Shown here: in pieces, positions 56,260-64,000 of the stretch
Layout: each line of letters starts with the position of its first letter
Numbering within the stretch: the stretch's first letter is position 1
NCBI GenBank assembly: GCA_035578905.1
Contig: JAQJVL010000614.1
Location: forward strand, 437,634 to 501,633
DNA: 64,000 nucleotides
Direction: 5' to 3'
DNA from: Stictocephala bisonia
Taxonomy: Eukaryota > Arthropoda > Insecta > Hemiptera > Membracidae
Notes under the pieces: model-generated
What the model was told of the DNA's origin: nothing
Seen by the model: the letters and a program-made list of their open reading frames with translations, nothing else
Database searches by the model: none
Program-made: the position numbers and the translations under genes

Positions 56260-59200
56260 CTCCCCGCGTTGTTGCGACTGACCGTGGCCATTTGCCTCTG
56301 ACACGTGCCCATAGCAGGAGTGTCGGGGATTTTTCGGGCCTTGCTGGCATGGCTTCCCTGGGACTTAGTGCGGTCACCTCGGTGTGTCCTGGTGTTTTTG
56401 TTTCTTTTGGTGGTACGGTGTGTCGAGCCCTTCTTGATTCTGGTTCGGCATGCAGTATCATCAGCCTTTCTCTTTTTGAGTCCCTTGACGCCTTAGGACT
56501 TGTCAGGCACACCGAGCCCTCTTCTATTACTTGCTGGACGGCATCCCAAACTCCTCTACCTATTCTTCTGAAGGCGTTTTTCCAGTTTAAGATTGAAGGA
56601 TTTTCCTGGAGGTGGGGTTTTCTTGTTGCCAAGGACCTGGCGGTTTCCTGTATCCTAGGGGCAGACTTCATTTCTAAGAGTGGTATGGTGCTTGACCTCC
56701 AGAAACGCCAGATATTTTTCAAGTTTAATCGGCGAGTTTTGGTGCCTCTAGTAGGGGATTCTGACTGCCCTCCTGCAGTCAGAGAGGTGGGTTGTGAGCC
56801 CGAACAACCCAAGGTGGATCCGGTTGGTCATCTCCCCCCTGAGCAGGCGGAGGCCATTAGGAGGCTGTGTTTGCAGTTTCCTGATGTGCTTACGGCTGAG
56901 CTTGGGGTCACTTCGCTTCTGGAGTATGAGATCCACCTCACTGATTCTCAGCCAGTTAGGAGTCATCCGTACAAACTTGCTCCCCCAAAGATGGAGGTTA
57001 TGAGGGCTATGATTGAAGATCTTCTGAGCAAGGGTGTGATTGAACCGTCTCGTTCTGCTTATGCCAGTCCAGCTTTTCTTGTGCCCAAGCCTAATGGGAA
57101 GTCTAGGCTTGTGATGGATTATCGGAGGCTCAACGCTAAGGTCGCTATTGACTCGGTACCTCTGCCTGATTTGCATTCTGCGTTTGATTGGTTCGGTAAG
57201 GCTAAGTTTTTCAGTGTGTTTGATTTGAACCAGGCCTACCATCAGATTCCATTGAAGAAGGAATCACGGCCTATGACTAGCTTCTGTGTTCCCTGGAATC
57301 TTTACCAGTTCACTAGGGTTCCTATGGGTCTTGCTGTGGGTGCCCAGACTCTTACTCGTCTGCTTGATTCCATCTTCCATGATGTGAAGTTCAAGTTTGT
57401 CTTCAATTACCTGGACGACCTTCTTGTCTACAGTGAGACTTTCGGGGAACACGTGCAACATCTGGAGGAAGTTCTCAGTCGCCTTAAATCAGCTGGCCTT
57501 ACCGTCAATCCAGAGAAAGTCACTTTTGCTCGTCCTGAGATTTCTTTTCTGGGTCATCTTATATCTTCTCGAGGCGTCTGCATTGATCCTGCGAGGACCC
57601 AGGGCATTCGGGATTTTCCTCCTCCCAGAGATGCCAAGGGGATTGCCCGTTTTGTGGGGATGGTGAATTTTTACCGTCGCTTCATCCCTAACGTGGCCGA
57701 GCTTGCTGCCCCGTTGAACGAGCTGCGAAAGAAAGGTGTCCCTTTTGTGTGGGGCCAAGCTCAGCAGACTGCCTTTGATGCTCTCAAGGAGGCTATCATG
57801 CAACCTCCTGTCCTGCGTATGCCTGATTTCAGCAGAGAATTCATTCTTCAGACTGATGCCTCCTCCTCCGCCATTGCTGCTGTTCTTTCTCAGGAGTTTG
57901 ATGGGGTCAGGCAGCCCATCGCTTTTGCTTCGAGGACGTTGTCTCACCAGGAAAGGAAAGCTTCTTCCATCTATGAGTTAGAGTGCCTGGCTGTTGTCTT
58001 TGGTACGGACAAGTTTCGGCGTTTCTTGGAACACGCTGAGTTCTTGCTGGAGACAGACAATCAGGCACTGTCTTGGCTTCTTGCCCATCCCAGACAGCTC
58101 GGGAAAATTGGTCGCTGGGTGGTCAAAATTTCTGCCTTTAAGTTCCGAGTCCAACATCTTAGGGGTACCCAGAATGTCATCGCGGATGCTCTTTCCCGCA
58201 GGTATCACGAACCCAGTGATCCACCTACTGAGGCTGTTGCTCAGTGTGGTGCTGTTCTTCTGGATTTTCCTCTGGCTTTTGACGACCTACTGTCCCATCA
58301 GCAGAAAGATCCTGAGCTGTCAGTCATCTTAGGTGAGCTTCAAGAGGGAGGTGCCCACCCTCCCTATTTTCTGTCCAAAGGGGTCCTCTGTTGCCGTCCT
58401 CGACAGAGGGGTGAACCCCGTGTAGTGCTGCCTAGTCATCTAGTACCGATGGTCTTTCAGTATTATCACTCTTCTCTTGTGGGCGGTCATCTTGGCATTC
58501 ATAAGACCATCGCTAAGATTCGTAGGTACTTCATCTGGAAGGGCATGGACCGGGATGTTGCTGGCAGAGTGCGGGCTTGTCACCTGTGCTCTCTCAGCAA
58601 GCCTAGTCAGAATGCAAGGTTAGGGTTGTTATCTTCTGAGGTGGCCGAGCGTCCTTTTGAGAAGGTGTTCATCGACTACGTGGGTCCTTTTCCCCGTAGC
58701 AAGTCAGGTAGCTCCTACCTACTTGTTTGTGTGGATGCTTTCTCGAAGTTCGTTTGGCTTTTCCCACTTCGGAGTGCCACGGCTAAGCTCACCATCCGTG
58801 CTCTCCAGTCCCAACTCTTCCAGCACTTTGGTGTGCCTTCCACTCTTGTGTCCGACAACGGTAGCCAGTTTACCTCCCATGAGTTTCGTAGGTTCTGTTT
58901 TGGCAATGGTATCAGGCATGTGACTACCTCTCCGTATTACCCACAGCCTTCTCATGCAGAGCGGTTCAACCGCAATCTTCGGTCTGCCCTTATTACCTTC
59001 CATGCTGAGAAGCAGAACACCTGGGATGAGAGTCTCTCTTGGCTCCAGCTTGCTTTCAATTCTTCCAAGCATGAGAGTCACAATGCCACTCCCTTCGAAA
59101 TTCTACATGGCTACCCTCCTAACAACCCTTTGTCCAACTTGTGGAGGTTAGAGGATCTTCTACCTACGCCAGGTGCCACTGACGTAGTGTCCACGTGGCG

Positions 59201-59417
59201 GGCTGCTCGGCGTAACCTGCTACGTGCTAGAGAGAGAGTGAGGAGGAGGTATGATAAGGGTCGTACTCCTAACCCTTTTCAGGTTGGAGATCTGGTTCTT
59301 TGTCAGGCTCACCCGGTCAGTTGCCGTGGAACGAAGAGCTGCAAAGTTGTGCTATCGGTGGTCTGGTCCCCACCGCATCGACAGGTTTTTGTCACCGGTG
59401 ACTGCTCTGCTGGTTGA
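56202..59417 (+). CDS. pol: Pol polyprotein: protease, reverse transcriptase, RNase H, integrase
   Basis: The open frame overlaps gag by 58 nt in the -1 frame and is expected as a Gag-Pol fusion; the ATG at 56202 need not be used. Domains by residue of this 1071-aa frame: aspartic protease with DSGS at 79-82; reverse transcriptase about 255-450 with FLVPKPNGK, DLNQAYHQIP and catalytic YLDD at 403-406; RNase H about 545-670 with D552, E594, D619 and D662; integrase zinc finger with H756, H763, C793 and C796; integrase core with D825, D885 and E920 (D,D35E). All key catalytic residues are present. The last about 32 residues are out of register: the GPY-like C-terminal module continues in another frame from about 59323. 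The element copies its RNA into DNA and inserts it. Confidence 0.95.
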   Translation: MCSGSWGGKRSARGVASTVAPRVVATDRGHLPLTRAHSRSVGDFSGLAGMASLGLSAVTSVCPGVFVSFGGTVCRALLDSGSACSIISLSLFESLDALGLVRHTEPSSITCWTASQTPLPILLKAFFQFKIEGFSWRWGFLVAKDLAVSCILGADFISKSGMVLDLQKRQIFFKFNRRVLVPLVGDSDCPPAVREVGCEPEQPKVDPVGHLPPEQAEAIRRLCLQFPDVLTAELGVTSLLEYEIHLTDSQPVRSHPYKLAPPKMEVMRAMIEDLLSKGVIEPSRSAYASPAFLVPKPNGKSRLVMDYRRLNAKVAIDSVPLPDLHSAFDWFGKAKFFSVFDLNQAYHQIPLKKESRPMTSFCVPWNLYQFTRVPMGLAVGAQTLTRLLDSIFHDVKFKFVFNYLDDLLVYSETFGEHVQHLEEVLSRLKSAGLTVNPEKVTFARPEISFLGHLISSRGVCIDPARTQGIRDFPPPRDAKGIARFVGMVNFYRRFIPNVAELAAPLNELRKKGVPFVWGQAQQTAFDALKEAIMQPPVLRMPDFSREFILQTDASSSAIAAVLSQEFDGVRQPIAFASRTLSHQERKASSIYELECLAVVFGTDKFRRFLEHAEFLLETDNQALSWLLAHPRQLGKIGRWVVKISAFKFRVQHLRGTQNVIADALSRRYHEPSDPPTEAVAQCGAVLLDFPLAFDDLLSHQQKDPELSVILGELQEGGAHPPYFLSKGVLCCRPRQRGEPRVVLPSHLVPMVFQYYHSSLVGGHLGIHKTIAKIRRYFIWKGMDRDVAGRVRACHLCSLSKPSQNARLGLLSSEVAERPFEKVFIDYVGPFPRSKSGSSYLLVCVDAFSKFVWLFPLRSATAKLTIRALQSQLFQHFGVPSTLVSDNGSQFTSHEFRRFCFGNGIRHVTTSPYYPQPSHAERFNRNLRSALITFHAEKQNTWDESLSWLQLAFNSSKHESHNATPFEILHGYPPNNPLSNLWRLEDLLPTPGATDVVSTWRAARRNLLRARERVRRRYDKGRTPNPFQVGDLVLCQAHPVSCRGTKSCKVVLSVVWSPPHRQVFVTGDCSAG
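56223..56268 (+). promoter_or_regulatory. -1 ribosomal frameshift signal between gag and pol
   Basis: GGGAAAC at 56223-56229 is in the correct phase for the gag frame (G GGA AAC). After a 6-nt spacer, CGCGGGG (56236-56242) pairs perfectly with CCCCGCG (56262-56268) across a 19-nt loop containing the gag stop codon. Slipping by -1 at the heptamer enters the pol frame exactly. The architecture matches the known X XXY YYZ plus stem rule. A pseudoknot extension was not worked out. Confidence 0.88.
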
Positions 59418-59532
59418 TCCCCAGTCAGGCAGGGTGTTCAGGAAAGCCCATGTGTCCCAGCTTAAGGCTTTCCGGGGAACGGTTGATCCAGGAGTTGGTG
59501 TTCCTGGGGGTTTCTTGGGGCAAAGAGATTGA
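59318..59532 (+). pseudogene. integrase C-terminal module, out of frame
   Basis: In the +1 frame relative to pol, this segment reads as a typical gypsy integrase end: KLCYRWSGPHRID, then LLVDPQSGRVFRKAHVSQLK. The main pol frame instead ends at 59417 with unrelated sequence. One extra base near 59320-59324 would explain it. It could be a real mutation in this copy, an assembly error, or (less likely) a second recoding site. Confidence 0.85.
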
Positions 59533-59751
59533 TCACCTCTGCGCCCTAGGTGGCTGTTCTGAGAGAGTCTCCTTTCTCTCTTTTCTGGTCGGGCCCGACC
59601 GTCAGGGTAGTTCGCTCCCTGTTTGAGGGGTTTCCCCTCTTAGTTTCTCTTTGGCGTCCTTGGAGCACCACTCTTTGGAGGTTTCTTCTTCTTCCTCTTG
59701 GTTCCCTGAGGTACCGAGTTTGCTCCCCTGCCTGGGTGTGTTGAGGTTTGC
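59533..59751 (+). other. gypsy 3' untranslated region, no env
   Basis: Between the integrase end and the polypurine tract only 220 bp remain. Short frames on both strands extend into the LTR and have no envelope features (no signal peptide or furin site). Confidence 0.8.
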
Positions 59752-59760
59752 AGAGGGAGG
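59752..59760 (+). promoter_or_regulatory. polypurine tract
   Basis: AGAGGGAGG lies 1 nt before the 3' LTR, the position of the plus-strand primer in LTR retrotransposons. Confidence 0.85.
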
Positions 59761-59761
59761 T

Positions 59762-61750
59762 TGTACCGGGTCTTGGACCGGTACAGTTTCGTTTTCTCGT
59801 CGTTTGTCTGCCAGGCTGCCTGAGATCGCTCACGCTCTGCGTTCCGCGTACTTTGGTAGCCGTTGGCCCAGTTCCGTTTCGTTCCGTGTTCCAGCAGCTT
59901 CGGTCCGGTTGGCCTGTCTGGTCAGTTGTCTTGTGCTGCCTGCAGAAATAGTCATGTTCAGATAGACACTCTAAAACGTAAGTGTTCATTCTGTAAGTTT
60001 TAATATCTAATCACCCTTTTGGTGAAAATACTTTTGATTCATTGAAAATATTAATCGTTCTTGCTTGTGTTTTCAGGGTTTTGTTAAATTTGTATTTTCT
60101 TTGTCTAGTTTGGTTAACCTAGGTTTGACCCATGTGCTCCATGTTAATTTTTACCGTTAATTACCGTTAATGCTTTTTATATCTGCCTTTATTTTCAATT
60201 GTAATTCTGTATAATGTTTATTGAGCCTTTTTACAGTTGTAGTTACCGATTTACCATATTTTTTGTTCCTTGCCAATAACCTAGCCTAGCTGTACTCTTT
60301 GATTTTCATGTTCTAACATATTTCTCCTGTTTCAATAGCCTAGTTCTCAGTTTATCATTTTTAGTTCCATATACGTCTTTTATAATTTGTTAACTTGTAA
60401 TTGATTTTAATTCTGAGTTTGCCCACCTAATTATTCTTAGCCTAAAGTTAACCTTTCATTTTCTAGTTTGCTCCACTGTCTTGTTTGCTCTTCATGTTCA
60501 GTTTTGTTAAATCATGCACCCTTATATTTAGTGGTTATGTGTAATATGTTGTTGTGATGGCTGGACTGTTTTAATGTGCTGTGGTCTGGTTGCAGTCCAG
60601 GGTCCTTGAGTAGGACGTTTCAACCCTCAGCCGGTCGTCCGGGCAAAGTTCTACCATCTGCACTGCTAGCCTGGCCTGAGGACCATGTTGAAGCCTGGAG
60701 TCGCTAGCTACCCGCTCTACATCTTGGGTACATACATAAGTCTTCTGTCCTCAGGTCAGTGTATTCCATTTTGGTTTCCCGGCGGCTGAGCTGGGGGTTT
60801 TGGTTGGTGCATCGATTAAAAGAAAGAAAAAAAACAAGTGCTATATAAAAAAAAAAAAGTTTATGGAACTGTATGCGGCCTAGGCCTAACACTCGAACAG
60901 TGATTTTAGGAAACACAGCCATGGGGGACATTGTTATAGATTTTGCAAGTTTAAGAAAAAAGAAGGGTTTTTAAAATAAACAAAAAATTTGTGTTAATAT
61001 TTATTGTTGTTAATCTTTAGTTTATTTTATTGTTATAGTTATTCAAATTTTTATATTTTGTTAGGCCCTACTGTTAAACTATAGTATTCTTTATTTATAT
61101 GTTTAGGCCTAGTTATTGTTATTTATTTTTTTGTTAAGTGTATTAGGGGGGTTTTGAAGTGAATTTTTACTCGAACGGTACCGTGTTATCTTTTCTTTTA
61201 AATTGTTTAATTTTTAAATTCTTCACCAAAAGGGGATTATTGTTAACTTTTAATTCGGAGCTGCCCAGGGATTCCGGCTTACTCCCTGGCCCGGTGGAAT
61301 CAAGGGATGCGGGCCAAATTGCCGGTGTAATTGGTGATACCAAAAATTTTATAATTTTCTTCACTTTTAGTTGGGGCCTATTAAATTTTTCTTACGTTTT
61401 GGGGTGTCTCAGGCTAGGATGCAGATAGGCCATGTAGTTGTTAATTTGTTAATTTTGGTATTTGTTGAGTTTGTTGTTTTGTAGCTTTTGTGAATCTTGT
61501 TAAATTTTGTGTGTTTTGTTATTTATTTAACTGCAAATTATTGTTGCGGCCTTCTGCCTCTTTTTATTGTGGCCTTCTGCCGTTTTGATTAATTAATTAT
61601 TTTGATTTTTTTGGTAATAAACTAGTTTTGCTCAGCTGCCGAGTGTTATTTTGACCCTCCAACTGCCACCCCGTGATCCCATCGCTCGACTTGTTTTGAG
61701 CCATCCCCCGGTTGGCACGCTTACCAGCTTTGGTGGGGGGATGGGTCTCA
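59762..61750 (+). repeat. 3' LTR
   Basis: Differs from the 5' LTR by: one extra A in an A run (near 60828), loss of the G plus one A in another run (near 60850), C to A in GGCCTMACACTCG (near 60888), C to T in TATTYAACTGC (near 61527) and one extra C in GCCACCCC (near 61672). Otherwise no difference was seen by eye. Confidence 0.97.
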
Positions 61751-61754
61751 ATAA

Positions 61755-61880
61755 TCACCTTTGTTACTTTTTAGAAGGGGTCAACAATCAATGTATGTCT
61801 TCTCATTTCTAAGAGTATTCGACTGTGATGATGTAATAAATATGAATTTTGAAAACATCTGGAAAACATCTATCAAAAGG
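61755..61880. other. spacer between gypsy and the 165-bp satellite
   Basis: Short unique segment with GGAAAACATCTATCAAAAGG just before the array. Confidence 0.5.
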
Positions 61881-63000
61881 GGTAATAAATGTTTTGGGGC
61901 CGTATGAACCCACTTGTGGCTCTGGCTCACAATCGGCAGAAGCTTTGTTCATCCCGATGATGAAGTTTGTGACGTAATACCTAACTAATGATCGAATACT
62001 TACATTACAGTTAATTATCCCAGTGCCTCTATTCAACAATGAATAGGTAATAAATGTTTTGGGGCCGTATGAACCCACTTGTGGCTCTGGCTCACAATCG
62101 GCAGAAGCTTTGTTCATCCCGATGATGAAGTTTGTGACGTAATACCTAACTAATGATCGAATACTTACATTACAGTTAGTTATCCCAGTGCCTCTATTCA
62201 ACAATGAATAGGTTATCAATGTTTTGGGGCCGTATGAACCCACTTGTGGCTCTGGCTCACAATCAGCAGAAACTTTTTTTTCCTGATGATGATGTTTGTG
62301 GCGTAATACCTAACTAATGATCAAATACCTACATTACAGTTAGTTATGCCATTGCATCTAGTTAACAATGAATAGGTAATCAATGTTTTGGGACCGTGTG
62401 AACTCACTTGTGGCTCTGGCTCACAATCAGTGGAAGCTTTTGTTCATCCCGACGATGATGATTGTGGACGTAATACCTAACCAATGATCGAATACTTACA
62501 TTACAGTTAGTTATCCCAATGCATCTAGTAAACAATGGATAGGTTTTCAATGTTTTGGGACCATGTGAACTCACTTGTGGCTCTGGCTCACAATCAATGG
62601 AAGCTTTGTTCATCCCGATAATGATGATTGTGACGTAATACCTAACTAATGATCGAATACTTACATTACAGTTAGTTATCCCAATGCATCTAGTAAACAA
62701 TTGATAGGTTTTCAATGTTTTGGGACCATGTGAACTCACTTGTGGCTCTGGCTCACAATCAATGGAAGCTTTGTTCATCCCGATGATGATGATTGTGACG
62801 TAATACCTAACTAATGATCGAATACTTACGTTACAGTTAATTATCCCAGTAGGTCTCGTCAACAATTAATAGGTAATCAATGTTTTGGGTGCTTGTGAAC
62901 TCACTTGTGGGTCTCGCTCACAATCAATGGAAGCGTTGTTCATCCTGAATATGATGACGTAAGACGAAACTACCAATCGAATCCTAATGTTATAGATTTT
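61881..63000 (-). repeat. 165-bp tandem satellite, about 6.7 copies
   Basis: GGTAATAAATGTTTTGGG and variants start at 61881, 62046, 62211, 62375, 62542, 62707 and 62872: spacings 165, 165, 164, 167, 165 and 165. Each unit has CACTTGTGGCTCTGGCTCAC and ATGATCGAATACTTACATTA. The first two copies are nearly identical; the last is diverged. Since 165 is divisible by 3, minus-strand frames (61809-62243, 62404-62865) stay open with a 55-residue repeat (CNVSIRSLVRYYV, GMNKAS). I treat them as repeat by-products because the frame breaks in the 164- and 167-bp units. Confidence 0.96.
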
Positions 63001-64000
63001 TTTAAAGTTAAATAAACCCAAGCTATTCTAAAACGGAACATTTTATTGTATTCGCCTTAAACATAAAATTAAAGTTGGTGTAAATTACAATAAAGTTTAA
63101 TGACAACAATAAAATCTTTTTAAATTTAACTTAAGACGAGCATTAAACATTCAAAAAATTAACAATAAATTACTATAAATAAGAATATAAAGGTAGTACT
63201 GCTATGACCTTTTAAAATTAAAAATCTTCATTAGCATATTATCAATTTCAGGTCAAGTAGGTTGTTGAGGCATTTACATCTAGACGTCATATATGTAACC
63301 AATGTTAAAAGTTGACTCACGTTATTTAAAAACGATTTAATGATTTATTATATGTGACTTCATTTTTTTATTCTATTGAATTTTATTCTATTAAAGTAAT
63401 TATGAATACTACTTTGAACTTTACATTTAGAAATATTTTCTTTTATATATAGTAAGGAATGAAAAGAATGTATGGAATTTAAAGATATTATTTCAAGTTC
63501 TCAAAAGAATGATTTGCAGTTTGTCTTTTGTTAAAAATTTTAATATTCTAAAATATGATATTGTAACTTAACGATTATAGAAGTACCGTAAGTTTTTATT
63601 GCGATATGTTGAATAAATATTAGCTACAACAATGTTGATTTAGTAACCAAATGAACTGTTTTGGTATAGTTAATATGAATTAAAAAATAAATGGAACTTA
63701 ATTAACGAGCAGAAAAATTACAAAGCATCAATCGATTTAAAACACTTCAATATCGATGTGAAAAAAAGAGGAAAGATAAGATGCCCACAAAAGAAACAAA
63801 TGGATTTAATTATACATTTCCTGTAATTGTAATTCCCGCTATTTGTAAAGTAACTGGCTTATAACAGTTTACATCTCGATATTACCTAAGGTAAAATAGC
63901 AACAGTTTTAAAAGGTCAAAAGAAGGAGCAGTTCTGAAACCAAGCAAACAACGAGATTTAGTGCTCAATACATCTCATAAGTCACGTTATTAGCTGATAG
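63001..64000. other. AT-rich spacer to the right edge
   Basis: No gene, RNA, repeat array or transposon end recognised. Confidence 0.55.

Larger units (their letters stand above)
52536..61750 (+). mobile_element. complete Ty3/gypsy LTR retrotransposon (9.2 kb)
   Basis: Two nearly identical LTRs of 1988 and 1989 bp, both TG...CA, enclose a PBS, gag, pol in the order PR-RT-RNaseH-IN, and a polypurine tract. A 4-bp ATAA duplication flanks the element (52532-52535 and 61751-61754). RT-before-IN order places it in Ty3/gypsy (Metaviridae). There is no third ORF: 59533-59751 is too short for an envelope gene. The LTRs differ by about two substitutions and three short indels, so insertion was recent. 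Pol is broken near the end of integrase, so this copy may be defective. Confidence 0.98.

Noticed and set aside
55222..57947. Many minus-strand and alternative frames over gag-pol
   Set aside because: Shadows of the GC-richer coding region.
59546..59989. 147-residue minus-strand frame at the gypsy 3' end
   Set aside because: Antisense to the 3' UTR and LTR; a nearly identical part recurs in the 5' LTR. Not an env gene.
61809..62865. Minus-strand frames of 144 and 153 residues
   Set aside because: They follow the 165-bp satellite unit and break where units are 164 or 167 bp.

Overview
The window reads as AT-rich, intron-scale, non-coding DNA of an animal, most likely an insect or other arthropod. 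It is packed with transposable elements and tandem repeats, and I found no convincing host protein-coding gene. The evidence is the transposon mix (Ty3/gypsy, hAT, PIF/Harbinger, a Tc1/mariner-like DD41D element, a Helitron, CR1/jockey-type non-LTR relics, tRNA-derived SINEs), long TA-rich spacers, and a gypsy primer-binding site that matches the 3' end of animal initiator tRNA-Met. The species cannot be fixed from sequence alone.

Layout. 1-1705 is a 48-bp satellite running off the left edge. 1.7-6.7 kb holds a tRNA-like SINE head, a dispersed repeat, a GGTGGGTA array and a 56-57 bp tandem array. 6.73-9.95 kb is a long foldback element split by a 5'-truncated non-LTR retrotransposon. 10-19.3 kb is mostly a featureless AT-rich desert. 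19.36-22.03 kb is a 2.66-kb element with about 600-bp terminal inverted repeats and a decayed DD41D transposase. 22-29 kb has a 42-bp array, a MITE candidate and a second non-LTR relic. 29-33 kb has a HARBI1-like relic and a G-quadruplex minisatellite. 34-40.2 kb has several unrelated tandem arrays and a second Harbinger relic. 40.76-45.08 kb is a hAT element with an 8-bp target duplication, carrying a nested Harbinger-derived element (TAA duplication). 49.2-52.4 kb holds a short Helitron, a duplicated Helitron tail, three further blocks of the same G-quadruplex minisatellite bordered by perfect hairpins, and a SINE. 52.54-61.75 kb is a complete, very young Ty3/gypsy LTR retrotransposon. 61.88-63.0 kb is a 165-bp satellite.

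The only genes that look recently functional are gag and pol of the gypsy element. Gag and pol overlap in different frames, and the overlap carries a textbook -1 frameshift signal: GGGAAAC in the correct phase, a 6-nt spacer, then a perfect 7-bp GC stem. The two LTRs differ at only about five places, yet the pol frame is broken near the end of integrase. All other transposase and reverse transcriptase reading frames are decayed.

The most unusual structure is the dispersed 36-bp minisatellite whose units carry GGGTGGGCGGGTGGG-type G-quadruplex motifs. It occurs in blocks near 30.2 kb and 50.4-52.1 kb, and long perfect hairpins repeatedly sit at or near the block edges.
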